Positions 25,052-34,860 of a DNA stretch of 48,992 nucleotides are shown here, piece after piece. A program made the position numbers and the translations under genes. Each line of letters opens with the position of its first letter. Positions within the stretch are counted from its first letter, which is position 1. The stretch covers positions 1 through 48,992 of the forward strand of contig CAMRCY010000015.1 in the NCBI GenBank assembly GCA_947041165.1, given 5' to 3'. The notes under the pieces were generated by a model that saw nothing but the letters and a program-made list of their open reading frames with translations, was not told the DNA's origin and did no database searches. The stretch comes from an uncultured Deferribacteraceae bacterium. Lineage in GTDB: Bacteria; Chrysiogenota; Deferribacteres; Deferribacterales; Mucispirillaceae.

Positions 25052-26056
25052 CTACTTAATTTTAGCTTTAATATATTTTAACACATCTGCTTTAACTGTT
25101 GCTGGAAGTGGAACGTATAGAAGTTTTTTAGCGTAATCATCACCGTTTGCAAAACTCCACTCAAAGAATTTAAGAGTTTTTGCAGCAGCTTTCTTATCAT
25201 CCAATCTTAACAGTATAAATGTTCCTGCAACGATAGGATATGAATTATCTCCACTCGCATTTGTTAACCAAACATTATAACCTTTCTTAGAATCGAAAAC
25301 CACACCCTTAGTTGCTGCAACAAAACTTTCATAATTTGCTTCAACTTTCTTTCCTGCTTTATTAATAAGCGTTGCATAAACAATTCCGTTCTGACTAGCG
25401 TATGAATACTCAACATAACCTATTGAGTTTTTAATCTGCTTAACAGATGCAGCAACGCCGTCATTACCTTTACCACCAATTCCTGTTGTCCAATCAATTG
25501 ATTTACCTACACCCATTTTATTTTTCCAGTCGCTTGATACACCTGATAAATAATTTGTGAAAACAGCAGTCGTTCCAGAACTATCAGATCTATGCACAAC
25601 TGTTATTTTTGTGTCTGGTAATTTAACATTTGGATTAAGTTTCTTTATAGCAGGGTCTGACCATGTTTTGATCTTACCCATAAATATTGATGAAATTATC
25701 TCGCCTGATAAAGTTAATTCATTGTTCTTAACTCCATCAATATTGACAATAACTACGATAGCACCGATAACTGTTGGAAATTGTATTAAATTAGAACCTT
25801 TAAGCGTTTCAACTGTTAATGGATCATCTGTTGCTCCAAAATCAACTGTCTTAGCCGATATCTGCTTGATACCACCACCTGAACCGATTGACTGATAGTT
25901 AACAGATACTCCTGTTGCTTGTTTGTACATATAAGCCCAAGTAGAATATACTGGATAGGGAAATGATGCTCCTGCTCCTGTAACAACTTTATCATTTGCA
26001 TAAACCGAAACTGAAAAAACAAGTAGCGATAAAAGTATTAATAACTTTTTCAACAT
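25052..26056 (-). CDS. pstS: Periplasmic phosphate-binding protein PstS
   Basis: High-affinity phosphate-binding component of the Pst ABC importer. The 334-aa product has a signal peptide (1-20, cleaved after VYA) and the mature motifs VVTGAGASFPYPVYSTWAYM, SIGSGGGIKQI, DFGATDDPL and HRSDSSGTTAVFTNYL, which line the phosphate cleft. Size and order are those of E. coli PstS. No pstC, pstA, pstB or phoU follow; a terminator comes directly after, so it is transcribed alone. A PHO-box-like element lies upstream at 26141-26179, indicating induction by phosphate starvation. Confidence 0.97.
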   Translation of the reverse strand: MLKKLLILLSLLVFSVSVYANDKVVTGAGASFPYPVYSTWAYMYKQATGVSVNYQSIGSGGGIKQISAKTVDFGATDDPLTVETLKGSNLIQFPTVIGAIVVIVNIDGVKNNELTLSGEIISSIFMGKIKTWSDPAIKKLNPNVKLPDTKITVVHRSDSSGTTAVFTNYLSGVSSDWKNKMGVGKSIDWTTGIGGKGNDGVAASVKQIKNSIGYVEYSYASQNGIVYATLINKAGKKVEANYESFVAATKGVVFDSKKGYNVWLTNASGDNSYPIVAGTFILLRLDDKKAAAKTLKFFEWSFANGDDYAKKLLYVPLPATVKADVLKYIKAKIK

Positions 26057-26125
26057 AAGAACCTCTCACAATTTAATATTATTAGTATAACTATTTCCAC
26101 TAAAAGATCTACCTTTAGTAAGCGT

Positions 26126-26179
26126 AGTATATGTTATTTAGGTTAGTCATTGGTGATAAAAATGTAAAATAATCGTCAA
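26126..26179 (-). promoter_or_regulatory. PHO-box-like array and -10 of pstS
   Basis: Reading on the minus strand, four hexamers recur every 11 bp: TTGACG (26179-26174), TTTACA (26168-26163), ATCACC (26157-26152) and CTAACC (26146-26141). All share T at position 2, A at 4 and C at 5. Nine bases later comes TATACT (26131-26126) as -10, with no separate -35. PhoB/PhoP sites are direct repeats with an 11-bp period replacing the -35, so this fits a phosphate-starvation promoter. Confidence 0.68.
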
Positions 26180-26236
26180 ATGAATTATTAATAGTAACTT
26201 AACTATCTAATATAATTGACTTAACACAGCTAACAC

Positions 26237-26265
26237 TTGAAAAAAATATTAAAAAACATTATAAT
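26237..26265 (+). promoter_or_regulatory. Sigma70-type promoter of first Kelch gene
   Basis: TTGAAA (26237-26242), a 17-bp spacer and a perfect TATAAT (26260-26265) predict a start near 26272, about 107 nt before the ATG at 26379. It lies back to back with the pstS promoter in a 322-bp divergent gap. Confidence 0.7.
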
Positions 26266-26378
26266 ATAACTTAATCAATATGCTTTTCTTTATTAGCCTT
26301 CTATATATAATGCAGCTAAAATAGATAGCAAGCACCTAAATATTAAGACCTATATGATTATTAAATCAGGAGAGATTA

Positions 26379-29174
26379 ATGACAACCCAAAAAACACTTT
26401 TAGATATAAGAAAGCTACTCTTCAAAGTCCTATTTTTATTACTAATCACCGTGGTAACATCTGCTTGCCTAAGTACTGATACTGTCGCTCCAAAAACAGA
26501 TATCGTACAAATAGTTTTTAATGATGATGCTGATACAACTTTAATAGACTTTGGAACAACTAAAATAGGTGCAACAACTATACCTAAAAAAACATTTAAG
26601 TTAACTAATCGTTCTAAACTTGATGTCCATGTAGTTTTCACTATCCCAGAGGGATATCATAGAGCGACAAGCGATGTGCTTGGGAAAAAATGTGATACAA
26701 ACGCTACTATGTTTGTAAAAGGGAAAGATGTTTGTTATTTTGCAATAGCATTTGAACCAGAGGTAAGATTAACTCATGCTGATAAAGCTCCTCTTAGTAT
26801 ATTGGTAGATATAGATGACGCTGAATATTCATATGAAAATATTCTCACAATGCAAGGTATTTCAGAAAACAGTCAATCTATAACATTCTCTAACAACCTT
26901 GATTTCGGTTCAACTGCTAAAAATAGTAGTAAAATAAGAGCTGTAACGCTATACAATAAGACTGAACAAGATATTTTCTATAATGTGGTACTGCCTGAAA
27001 ATATAACAATTGATCCAACATCAACTTGTAAACCATCTAACACGCTAGACGATTTATCGTCTTGTGAAATGGTGTTAAGATTTGATGTTGAAAATGCACT
27101 AAATACAATTACAAAAAAAATCTCTGTTGAACAAGATACTGGTAATAGCGATATAGCTGCATCTATAGATGTGACAAGCTCCACTATAGCAAATATTGTT
27201 GGGCCTGCATCTCGTTATGACGCATCAATGATAATATCAGGAAGTAAAGAAACTGATGGCGAAATTAAATTGATCGGTGGAAAAAACGATATAACAGATG
27301 ATATAAGCACTAACAATATCTGGGTTTTCAATATCCTTAAAAAAGTATGGACTTTTCAAAAACAAGCACCTTTTGAGTATATTGACAATGAAAGTATATC
27401 ACAAAATATAGAGGTGCTATACGGCAATAGAGTAACTGTTGTTGGTAGTAGAACATTAATTCTACCAGGACAAATAACTCTTACCCCTCCTGCTACAATT
27501 GACATCGCTGATATATATTCTCCCCTAGCAACAGCTGAAAATATATTTGATAATAAAACTTTTAGACTAAAAGCAGATAATACTGTAGAGCGTATTGATT
27601 CAATAACAGATAACGCAAGAAATAATTATAAAATTGCAACAAATAAGACTACTAACAAAGTATATATATATGGTGGTATTCATAAAAAAGTTTCTACAAC
27701 TGGTGGAGTTGAAACGGTAACATATACTCTCACTGATAATATAAGTTTAGTTCTTGATAATGGTAGTTTTGAGAATATCGTCACAAAAGATAATCCAGAT
27801 AGACATCTTGCTGCATTTGCATCAGCTAATAATAAATTCTACCTTTTTGGTGGAAGTACAAAAGATAATGTCACTCCTATGTCAAAATCTTTATATGAGT
27901 ATGACAATAAAACAGAAACGTGGTCAGATATCATAGATGCTTCTACAGGATCTAACATCCTTTTAAATAATAATCGGGCAGAGATGGTTACTCTTAATGA
28001 TGATGGTGCATCACTATATGTTTTTGGTGGAAATTTTGAAACTAGTGTAAGTGAGAGTCAGAAAACTACATTATACAAATATTCTATAGATAACAAACTG
28101 TGGACTGGCATAACTGATACTATAATGCCTCCTGCTAGAACTGGACATAATTTAGTACCATTTATGAATAAATATATCTATCTGTTTGGTGGAGTAACTT
28201 CTGACAATAAACCAACTAATGATTTATGGGTGTTTGATACGACAACAAATAAATGGGAAAAAATTAACCTTCCACTTTTAAATCAAAAATTAGATCATCA
28301 AGCAGTTACTGCTTCTAAAGATGGTAGATATATCTATATTTATGGTGGACAAACAGCTGACGGAACTGCATCAACAAAATTCATGGTGTATGATACAGAA
28401 CTAAATTTCTTTAAAGAACTTGCAGAGATCGGTACTGGTACTGAATTTCATAGATTTGGACATCAGTTAGTATCTGCAAAGGATGGTAATGTAATTCTCC
28501 TTATCGGTGGTTCTACTGCTATAAATAAGACACCTGTTACTAAGCATTATCAATATGATATTAAAGAAAATAAATGGGCACCACTTACTCCAACTGGCAG
28601 TTCAGCAGATATTAATATTGCCGATCACACAGCAGTTAATAAAGATGATACTATATATATACTCGGTGGGAGAAAAACAACTTCAGGAGCGTTAAAGAAT
28701 GTGATGACTTTAACATTTGCTGATAATGAAACAACTACTCAACCTACTGTTACAAATCTTAATAAACCGATGAAGACTGCAAGATTTAAATACTCTGCAA
28801 CGCTTGTTGGTGATGATATATATGTTGCTGGTGGAAATATTAGTAGTGCTAACAAAACAGATACGGTTGAAAAGTTTGACACAACAAATAATACGTGGAG
28901 CGATAGCTCTCCTCTACTTGACAAGGTAAGCAACTCATCTCTTGTTGCAGATGGCACAACTTTATACTTTATCGGTGGGATTAACGCAACTAGCGACACC
29001 TCTATTAGTACGGTCTATAAATCGGTATCAGGTGGCACATGGGAAGTAGTCACTGCTGGTGATGGATTAACCTTAGACGGAGAAGTAATGTTTAAAGGAC
29101 AAACTTATTTTATAAAAGTTAACGGTGCATTTATAAACTTTGCTGGAGATGTTTTATCAATTATTTATCCATAA
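26379..29174 (+). CDS. Kelch-repeat lipoprotein (931 aa)
   Basis: The N-terminus has a basic stretch, a hydrophobic core and a lipobox-like end (VVTSAC, Cys near residue 29), so it is probably a lipid-anchored envelope or surface protein. Residues about 45-270 form two beta-sandwich (ASPM/Hydin- or choice-of-anchor-like) domains, with FGTTKIGA and LDFGSTAKNS at equivalent places. From about 285 on, nine or ten Kelch blades appear, marked by double glycines (IYIYGGQTADG, IYLFGGVTSDN, LYFIGGINATS) and N-x-W pairs (TTNKWEKI, ENKWAPL). Kelch propellers mediate binding. AGGAG precedes the ATG. It is paralogous to the gene at 29889. The ligand is unknown. Confidence 0.85.
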   Translation: MTTQKTLLDIRKLLFKVLFLLLITVVTSACLSTDTVAPKTDIVQIVFNDDADTTLIDFGTTKIGATTIPKKTFKLTNRSKLDVHVVFTIPEGYHRATSDVLGKKCDTNATMFVKGKDVCYFAIAFEPEVRLTHADKAPLSILVDIDDAEYSYENILTMQGISENSQSITFSNNLDFGSTAKNSSKIRAVTLYNKTEQDIFYNVVLPENITIDPTSTCKPSNTLDDLSSCEMVLRFDVENALNTITKKISVEQDTGNSDIAASIDVTSSTIANIVGPASRYDASMIISGSKETDGEIKLIGGKNDITDDISTNNIWVFNILKKVWTFQKQAPFEYIDNESISQNIEVLYGNRVTVVGSRTLILPGQITLTPPATIDIADIYSPLATAENIFDNKTFRLKADNTVERIDSITDNARNNYKIATNKTTNKVYIYGGIHKKVSTTGGVETVTYTLTDNISLVLDNGSFENIVTKDNPDRHLAAFASANNKFYLFGGSTKDNVTPMSKSLYEYDNKTETWSDIIDASTGSNILLNNNRAEMVTLNDDGASLYVFGGNFETSVSESQKTTLYKYSIDNKLWTGITDTIMPPARTGHNLVPFMNKYIYLFGGVTSDNKPTNDLWVFDTTTNKWEKINLPLLNQKLDHQAVTASKDGRYIYIYGGQTADGTASTKFMVYDTELNFFKELAEIGTGTEFHRFGHQLVSAKDGNVILLIGGSTAINKTPVTKHYQYDIKENKWAPLTPTGSSADINIADHTAVNKDDTIYILGGRKTTSGALKNVMTLTFADNETTTQPTVTNLNKPMKTARFKYSATLVGDDIYVAGGNISSANKTDTVEKFDTTNNTWSDSSPLLDKVSNSSLVADGTTLYFIGGINATSDTSISTVYKSVSGGTWEVVTAGDGLTLDGEVMFKGQTYFIKVNGAFINFAGDVLSIIYP

Positions 29175-29439
29175 AAAGTGCGTCAAAAATATTAAGTGCT
29201 GTATGTTTAAACGATATATACTGATAAAAGTTAGCAGTATATAATAAAGTAAATAGTTAACAAAATTTTATATAACTAAATGAAGAAAATAGACGATATA
29301 AGCTACTGGTTAAGCACGTTCAAATCATTCGGATAGCATTTATATGAGTAAGTTATATATTAATAGTATATACTTAAATAATTTGTATTGTTTACACATT
29401 AAAATAAGTAACGACTATGATCGTCATCATGATTGTGAC

Positions 29440-29830
29440 ATTAATCGTGACTGTAGTAACCGTAACATCAATAGTCGTTGTTACGTCGATCGTGATAGTA
29501 ATAGTAATTGTAAATAGTAGCATTAATCGTGACTGTAGTAATCGTAACATCAATAGTAATTGTTACGGCGATCGTGATAGTAATTGTAATAGTAATTGCA
29601 AACAGTAGCATTAATCGTGACTGTAGTAATCGTAACATCAATAGTAGTTGTTACGGCGATCGTGATAGTAATTGTAATTGTAAATAGTAGCATTAATCGT
29701 GACTGTAGTAACCGTAACATTAATAGTAGCTGTTACGGCGATCGTGATAGTAATTGTAAATAGTAGCATTAATCGTGACTGTAGTAATCGTAACATCAAT
29801 AGTAATTGTTACGGCGATCGTGATAGATAA
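29440..29830. repeat. Tandem repeat of 82 bp varying in 6-bp steps, about 5 copies
   Basis: Unit starts (ATTAATCGTGACTGTAGTAA) fall at 29440, 29522, 29610, 29692 and 29768, giving lengths of 82, 88, 82 and 76. The difference comes from gain or loss of a hexamer in the GTAATTGTAAT tract. Most units contain an inverted repeat around GTAAC...GTTAC, with 7-bp arms CGTAACA and TGTTACG in some copies. Short hydrophobic frames across it arise from the repeat. It lies just upstream of the second Kelch gene; 29175-29439 contains nothing else I can name. Confidence 0.9.
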
Positions 29831-29888
29831 AATTATTATTTGTATAGATAGCGATATACATGTAATAAAATTAAGGAGGTTGTATAAT

Positions 29889-32864
29889 ATGGATCAAAAT
29901 AGTTTCACTCTATTGCAAGATAAAACATTAATAAACCATAAAGAGAAAATATCGAAGTTATTTCTTCTTTTTACGATTTTTATAATAGTAAGTTGTACTC
30001 CTCCAAATCCTACATTTATTGGAGGATCAGGTTCTCCATTTATTGCGTACTCTAACGGCGAAGCCTCTGATGAAATAGTAGAACCTTTAGAGTTTAAAGA
30101 AACCATTATAGACGAATATGATACAAAACATATATTTATAAGAAATAAGTCTAGCCAAAATATAGATAAATTTAGTTATGAATTACCGTTCGGTTTCCGT
30201 GATGAAGATACTTTTAATAATCCTAATATCGATAGTGATATTATCTCATGCACTGCTAAAAAATATCTTGACCCATCTGAAATTTGTAGAATAAGTATTA
30301 GATTTCAACCAAATGCAAAAGATAATTTTTCAGGAACTGTTAAAATCTCTGTGCGAGATTATACCTTTGAGTTAATTAAAATTTTTGGAGAAGGATTAAA
30401 TAATACTGCTTTAGAAATTCCTGATAGAGGAAAATTAAAACTAGGTTTTATTGAAAAAACTGACACAGTTAATCAAAAAATTACACTAATTCATAATAAA
30501 CAAACACTTGAGCCGATAACTTTCAGACTTATAACGCAAGGAAATAAAATAGAAAACAATAACGTCTTCAAGGTTGAATACGCACCTATAGTTGCCGATA
30601 GCAACAGTTGTGTGCTTGAAAATGACAATCGTTTTAGAGATAATGATGCTCTTATAGGCACCCTTAGACAAGGTGATAACTGTACATTAAATTTCAAAAT
30701 AACTATTAATAATAAGGCAACTAGCGTAAATAAATTTGCTTACTCGTCAATAATAATAAAGCAAGACAGCTTTACAGATATCATACCTGTCACAGGTGTA
30801 GTTGTTAAAAAAAACAATATGGTTTTATATACTCCAACTGCACCAATGAGAAGAAATTCTCATACATTATCAATACATAATAATAAATTAATCCTTATTG
30901 GTGGAGCTTATCAAAGCACTGCTGGTCTTGGGTTAGTGAGAATGAATGATATATGGAAATATAATGGTTTTAGCTGGGATAATATTACTGATAACTACTC
31001 TTCTACTCTTAGCAAAATTTCTGATACTGGATCGGCTTATATTAATGACACAACATTTCTTATAGGTGGTAGAATAGAGAGTGGCACATCGATAGATACT
31101 GTTTTAACATTATCGAAAAAGATGGAGATTACTAACAATGTAGCAACAGGTATATTTCCTGAAAAATACTCATTTGCACACGCCTTAATAGATAAGTATG
31201 TTTATTTATTAGGTGGAACTGATAACTTGGATAAAGTAATTGATAACGATACGCTTAGAAGACTTGATACAACAACTAAAGTGTTTGAAGATATTAATAT
31301 AACTAATCAAAGTGATGTAAATAGAGCACTTCTGATGGCAGAACTCAATGATAAATTATATATCTTATCTAATAAAACACCAGATATTAATACTAATTTA
31401 ATGACTTTTCATGTTCTAGATAACACAACTAGTGAAACATATAGAGATGTTACTGCTGGCGATAATATCTCTCTCATATTTGCAGGACAACCGTTGTCGA
31501 TTAAAGCTCCTTCTCGTATAGCTGAACTAGGCTTCGTTGTAAGAGATAATGCATCAATCGTTACTGCAAATAACTCAATATTTGTATTTGGTGGAAAAAC
31601 TTCTACTGGTGCAACTAATGATATGTTTATCTATTCTCAAGTAAAGCATCAACCGATACTAGATTTAGAAACATCTAATGCAACATTGCGTAAATGCTGT
31701 GCCTTCGCTAGAGATAAACTCTGCTCAAACACTTGTGAAGATGATTCTCCAATAGCATTTGCATGGGCACAATTTGACAACGAAACAAACCCTGTGCCAA
31801 GAGCTAGATATAATGCAAAAATGCAAGCGATAGGTAATAATGTTTATCTATTCGGCGGTATTGCTGCTAACAACGAAACTAGATTAAATGATTTATGGAA
31901 ATATGAAACTGAAAACTATCGATGGGTAAAATTGATAGATAATAATGATGTTGATGCTATCGGCGGTAAAGTAAATCAAACTTCATCTGTGCTGACTGAT
32001 AACAATAAAGTATGCACATTAGATATTATGAAAAAAGCTTTCTACTGCTATGATATGTCAACAAATATATTGAAATATATTGAACCGAAAGTTGACTTAA
32101 CAGATACGGTGTCTTCTGGAGCAAGGATTATATATCATAATAAAAACATATATCTTTTTCAAGCACCGACTGGAATTGTTGATCCCCTTAGTGTGAAATT
32201 AAATGTATACAATATGGATAACAACTCATGGTATAAGAGAGAAGTTGTAGATAAAGATATTGAGTTTGGTGAATCTATACTTGAGTCACACGATGAAATG
32301 GCATTAACTATTGAAGGTGATTTTATATATGGAGTAGAGTTATTAACCAGTCCTACAAGACATATTTATAAATATGATTTAAGAGGAATAGGAGCGATAA
32401 CTAAAGAAATAATGATTGATAGCAGCCCTCCATCATTAAGAAAAAACATGGAAATAAAAAAAATAGGTAAATACTTATATCTACATGGTGGACAAACTTC
32501 TACTGGCGGAACGCTATTTGATACATTGAGATATGAATTTGATAATCCAGCTAATCTAAACTGGGTTCCTCTAAATTCATTAACTCCAACTCCATGGTAT
32601 ATCAATCACTCACTTGTTGAGCTAGATGGAGAACTCTATCTTATCGCAGGATTAGGTGCTGGAGATACAAATAACGATAAAATTTATAAGTTTAATGATA
32701 CTGCTATTGTTGGCTCAGCTATGATTGGATGGGAAGAAGTCACTGGACTAACCATACCTACAAACGCAATCAATGGTAACAACCAATTTATTAAATTTAA
32801 TAAAGATACAATTATAGGTATCGATGGTAGTGTTATTAAAGTATTGCAAATTAAAAATCCGTAA
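29889..32864 (+). CDS. Kelch-repeat lipoprotein (991 aa), paralogue
   Basis: I start it at ATG 29889, where AAGGAGG lies 10 nt upstream; the frame is open further left only because it runs through the tandem repeat. The start gives a proper lipoprotein leader (LFLLFTIFIIVSC, Cys near residue 36). Beta-sandwich domains (about 60-310) are followed by Kelch blades: LILIGGAYQS, VYLLGGTDNL, IFVFGGKTSTG, VYLFGGIAANNE, LYLHGGQTSTGG. Unlike the upstream gene it has a Cys-rich insert (CCAFARDKLCSNTC) after the IFVFGG blade. The same architecture, size class and orientation indicate an old tandem duplication. Surface or periplasmic adhesion or binding is a guess. Confidence 0.85.
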   Translation: MDQNSFTLLQDKTLINHKEKISKLFLLFTIFIIVSCTPPNPTFIGGSGSPFIAYSNGEASDEIVEPLEFKETIIDEYDTKHIFIRNKSSQNIDKFSYELPFGFRDEDTFNNPNIDSDIISCTAKKYLDPSEICRISIRFQPNAKDNFSGTVKISVRDYTFELIKIFGEGLNNTALEIPDRGKLKLGFIEKTDTVNQKITLIHNKQTLEPITFRLITQGNKIENNNVFKVEYAPIVADSNSCVLENDNRFRDNDALIGTLRQGDNCTLNFKITINNKATSVNKFAYSSIIIKQDSFTDIIPVTGVVVKKNNMVLYTPTAPMRRNSHTLSIHNNKLILIGGAYQSTAGLGLVRMNDIWKYNGFSWDNITDNYSSTLSKISDTGSAYINDTTFLIGGRIESGTSIDTVLTLSKKMEITNNVATGIFPEKYSFAHALIDKYVYLLGGTDNLDKVIDNDTLRRLDTTTKVFEDINITNQSDVNRALLMAELNDKLYILSNKTPDINTNLMTFHVLDNTTSETYRDVTAGDNISLIFAGQPLSIKAPSRIAELGFVVRDNASIVTANNSIFVFGGKTSTGATNDMFIYSQVKHQPILDLETSNATLRKCCAFARDKLCSNTCEDDSPIAFAWAQFDNETNPVPRARYNAKMQAIGNNVYLFGGIAANNETRLNDLWKYETENYRWVKLIDNNDVDAIGGKVNQTSSVLTDNNKVCTLDIMKKAFYCYDMSTNILKYIEPKVDLTDTVSSGARIIYHNKNIYLFQAPTGIVDPLSVKLNVYNMDNNSWYKREVVDKDIEFGESILESHDEMALTIEGDFIYGVELLTSPTRHIYKYDLRGIGAITKEIMIDSSPPSLRKNMEIKKIGKYLYLHGGQTSTGGTLFDTLRYEFDNPANLNWVPLNSLTPTPWYINHSLVELDGELYLIAGLGAGDTNNDKIYKFNDTAIVGSAMIGWEEVTGLTIPTNAINGNNQFIKFNKDTIIGIDGSVIKVLQIKNP

Positions 32865-32899
32865 ATCAAATTAAGAATACAGTAATAACCAATAACTAA

Positions 32900-33400
32900 C
32901 TAGTATATTTAGACATAATAAACATATACTAGTTAGTTAGATTACGTATAGACATGGCAAGCATATTATTATTATTAGTTAGATTATACATCGACATGGT
33001 AAGTGTATTATCATTAGTTAGTTATATTATATATAGACATGACAAGTGTGTTATTCTAGTTAGTTAGATTACATATATACACGGCAAGTGTGTTATTACC
33101 AGTTAGTTGGGTTATATATATACATGGTAAGTATGTTATCATTAGTTAGTTAGATTACATATATACATGGCAAGTGTATTATCATTAGTTAGTTATATTA
33201 TATATAGACATGACAAATGTGTTATTACTAGTTAGTTGGGTTATATATATACATGGTAAGTATGTTATTAGTTAGATAGATTACGTATAGATATGATAAG
33301 TGCATTATTACCAGTTAGTTAGATTATATATAGACATGACAAGCATATTATTCTAGTTAGTTAGTTAGATTACATATATACATGGCAAGTGTATTTAGTT
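32900..33400. repeat. Degenerate repeat field, about 10 units of about 45 bp
   Basis: Units of the form TTAGTTAGATTACATATATA followed by CATGGCAAGTGTATTA recur about every 40-48 bp with point changes and small indels. Some longer blocks (for example at about 33105 and 33236) repeat as multi-unit segments, so the field grew by higher-order duplication. No ORF. The rest of this 800-bp gap (33401-33662) is AT-rich, with only a weak hairpin at 33571-33593. Confidence 0.85.
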
Positions 33401-33662
33401 ACAAATACATATAAACACGATAAACATAATTTTGTTTAGCACATTAGAATTCAACGATAAAGATCACAAACATTAATACTTTCAATCTATCTTTCATCTA
33501 ATACAAATACGCATATCAACACTCATATCAAAATCAATATGATAATCATAATCACATCATAACTTATCAAAGAGGTTCGCAAAAATACCCTCTCTAAATA
33601 CGCATATAAAACTTTAAATTATTGTATGATAGGTAAGAAGGTTGGGAGTTGTAAAATAAATT

Positions 33663-34451
33663 CTACTTCCCTACTCTCACCTTGAACTGAATTGATATCT
33701 GTGCTGAATCAGGATTATCATACACCACCGAATTAAATTTTAATTTAGATACATAATCTCTCGCTAACTCTTCAACAACAGACGAACTTCGTGTAACATA
33801 TTGGATGTTTTTTGTGTTCCCAAGTTTATCAATTTTAAACTTCACTTTAATTGTTGCATCGTTACTAAGAGAAAAAGTTGGTATAGGTGGAGCTTGTACA
33901 ATAGATCTATTGTTAGTTGGTTTTTCATCAAAATTGAAGAAGTCTGTACCGATATCATCACCACTTGTATCAGATGATCCTTGTGGTTTTGCACCATTAT
34001 TCTTTGTTGCAACCTTGCTACTATCTTGACTTTTAAGCTCACTATCAACATCTGGACCTTTAAACGTAGATGGGTTTGGTATAGATGGAATATCTAATAT
34101 ATCTGGAAGTGCAACAGTTTTCTTACTATCTACCAATGATTTAGGAATATCAATATCTGGCAAAATAAGAGGTGTTGCAGCCCCTGCTGGCTCAACAATA
34201 TTCGCAGCTATCTTAGGTTTTATATTTAACGGCTCAGCATCTTTCACAACTGGAGCAGTTGTAGTCACTGGAACTGTAATCCTCTCTTTAGGTGCTGCTG
34301 AAAAAATCTGTTCTTTTTTAATATCTAAAATCACAACATCAATTGGTATAACACTCTCTACTTGATGTAGAGAATTAAACGCAGGTATGAAAACAATCAT
34401 CATCAAATGAATTGTTATAGATATTAGAATAAATAATGAAAAATATCTCAC
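33663..34451 (-). CDS. tonB: TonB-family energy transducer
   Basis: The 262-aa product has an N-terminal anchor helix (about 3-23, containing the His of SITIHLMMIVF). A long linker rich in Pro, Ser, Lys and Val (about 35-190) spans the periplasm, and a TonB C-terminal domain follows (about 195-262: IKVKFKIDKLGNTKNIQYV, ISIQFKVRVGK). It transmits proton-motive force from ExbB/ExbD to outer-membrane receptors. It begins 7 bp after exbD, the last gene of exbB-exbD-tonB. No TonB-dependent receptor is encoded in the window. Confidence 0.85.
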   Translation of the reverse strand: MRYFSLFILISITIHLMMIVFIPAFNSLHQVESVIPIDVVILDIKKEQIFSAAPKERITVPVTTTAPVVKDAEPLNIKPKIAANIVEPAGAATPLILPDIDIPKSLVDSKKTVALPDILDIPSIPNPSTFKGPDVDSELKSQDSSKVATKNNGAKPQGSSDTSGDDIGTDFFNFDEKPTNNRSIVQAPPIPTFSLSNDATIKVKFKIDKLGNTKNIQYVTRSSSVVEELARDYVSKLKFNSVVYDNPDSAQISIQFKVRVGK

Positions 34452-34458
34452 TTAATTT

Positions 34459-34860
34459 CTAACGCTCCTCAGTAGCTATAGCAAAACGCATAAAATCAAC
34501 ACTTCTTGCCGTATCAATAACAAAAACTAATTTGCCGTGAGTTGATAACTCATCTGCTTCTATAATAACAATCGCCTCTGGATTTGACTCTTTCATTATC
34601 TGTAAACGTGTTTTTAAATCTGGATCATCAAACGGTTGTCCATCTACATAGATAACACCTTCACTATTGATAGCTACACGGATATTAGTGTTCTGTTCAA
34701 CAGCCTCGCCTTTAGCTTCAGGCAGATCAACCTTGATAGCATTACTCGCAATAAAAGATGTTGTTACAGCAAAAAAGATAAGCAGAATAAATACAATATC
34801 TATCAACGGAGTGATATTAATACCTAAACTAGAGTTTTTTGCTCTATCTTTGAATTTCAT
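34459..34860 (-). CDS. exbD: Biopolymer transport protein ExbD
   Basis: Small inner-membrane partner of ExbB (133 aa). One N-terminal helix (about 19-38) carries the essential Asp21 in NITPLIDIVFILLIFF, and a periplasmic domain follows (IYVDGQPFDD, EADELSTHGKLVFVIDTAR). The start ATG overlaps the exbB stop as ATGA (34857-34860), so the two are translationally coupled. With ExbB it forms the proton channel that drives TonB. TolR is a relative, but the adjoining TonB gene favours ExbD. Confidence 0.92.
   Translation of the reverse strand: MKFKDRAKNSSLGINITPLIDIVFILLIFFAVTTSFIASNAIKVDLPEAKGEAVEQNTNIRVAINSEGVIYVDGQPFDDPDLKTRLQIMKESNPEAIVIIEADELSTHGKLVFVIDTARSVDFMRFAIATEER

Noticed and set aside
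25816-26022. 68-codon minus-strand frame inside pstS
   Set aside because: Alternate frame over the conserved PstS N-terminal coding region.
29417-29608. 63-codon plus-strand ORF of alternating Val/Ile/Thr
   Set aside because: It is a by-product of the tandem repeat; no ribosome site, and its composition follows the repeat unit.
29775-29888. N-terminal extension of the second Kelch gene
   Set aside because: The extra 38 codons are repeat-derived. AAGGAGG and a proper lipoprotein leader mark the start at 29889.
33571-33593. Hairpin AGAGG/CCTCT as tonB terminator
   Set aside because: Five-base-pair stem, large loop and no T-tract; too weak to call.
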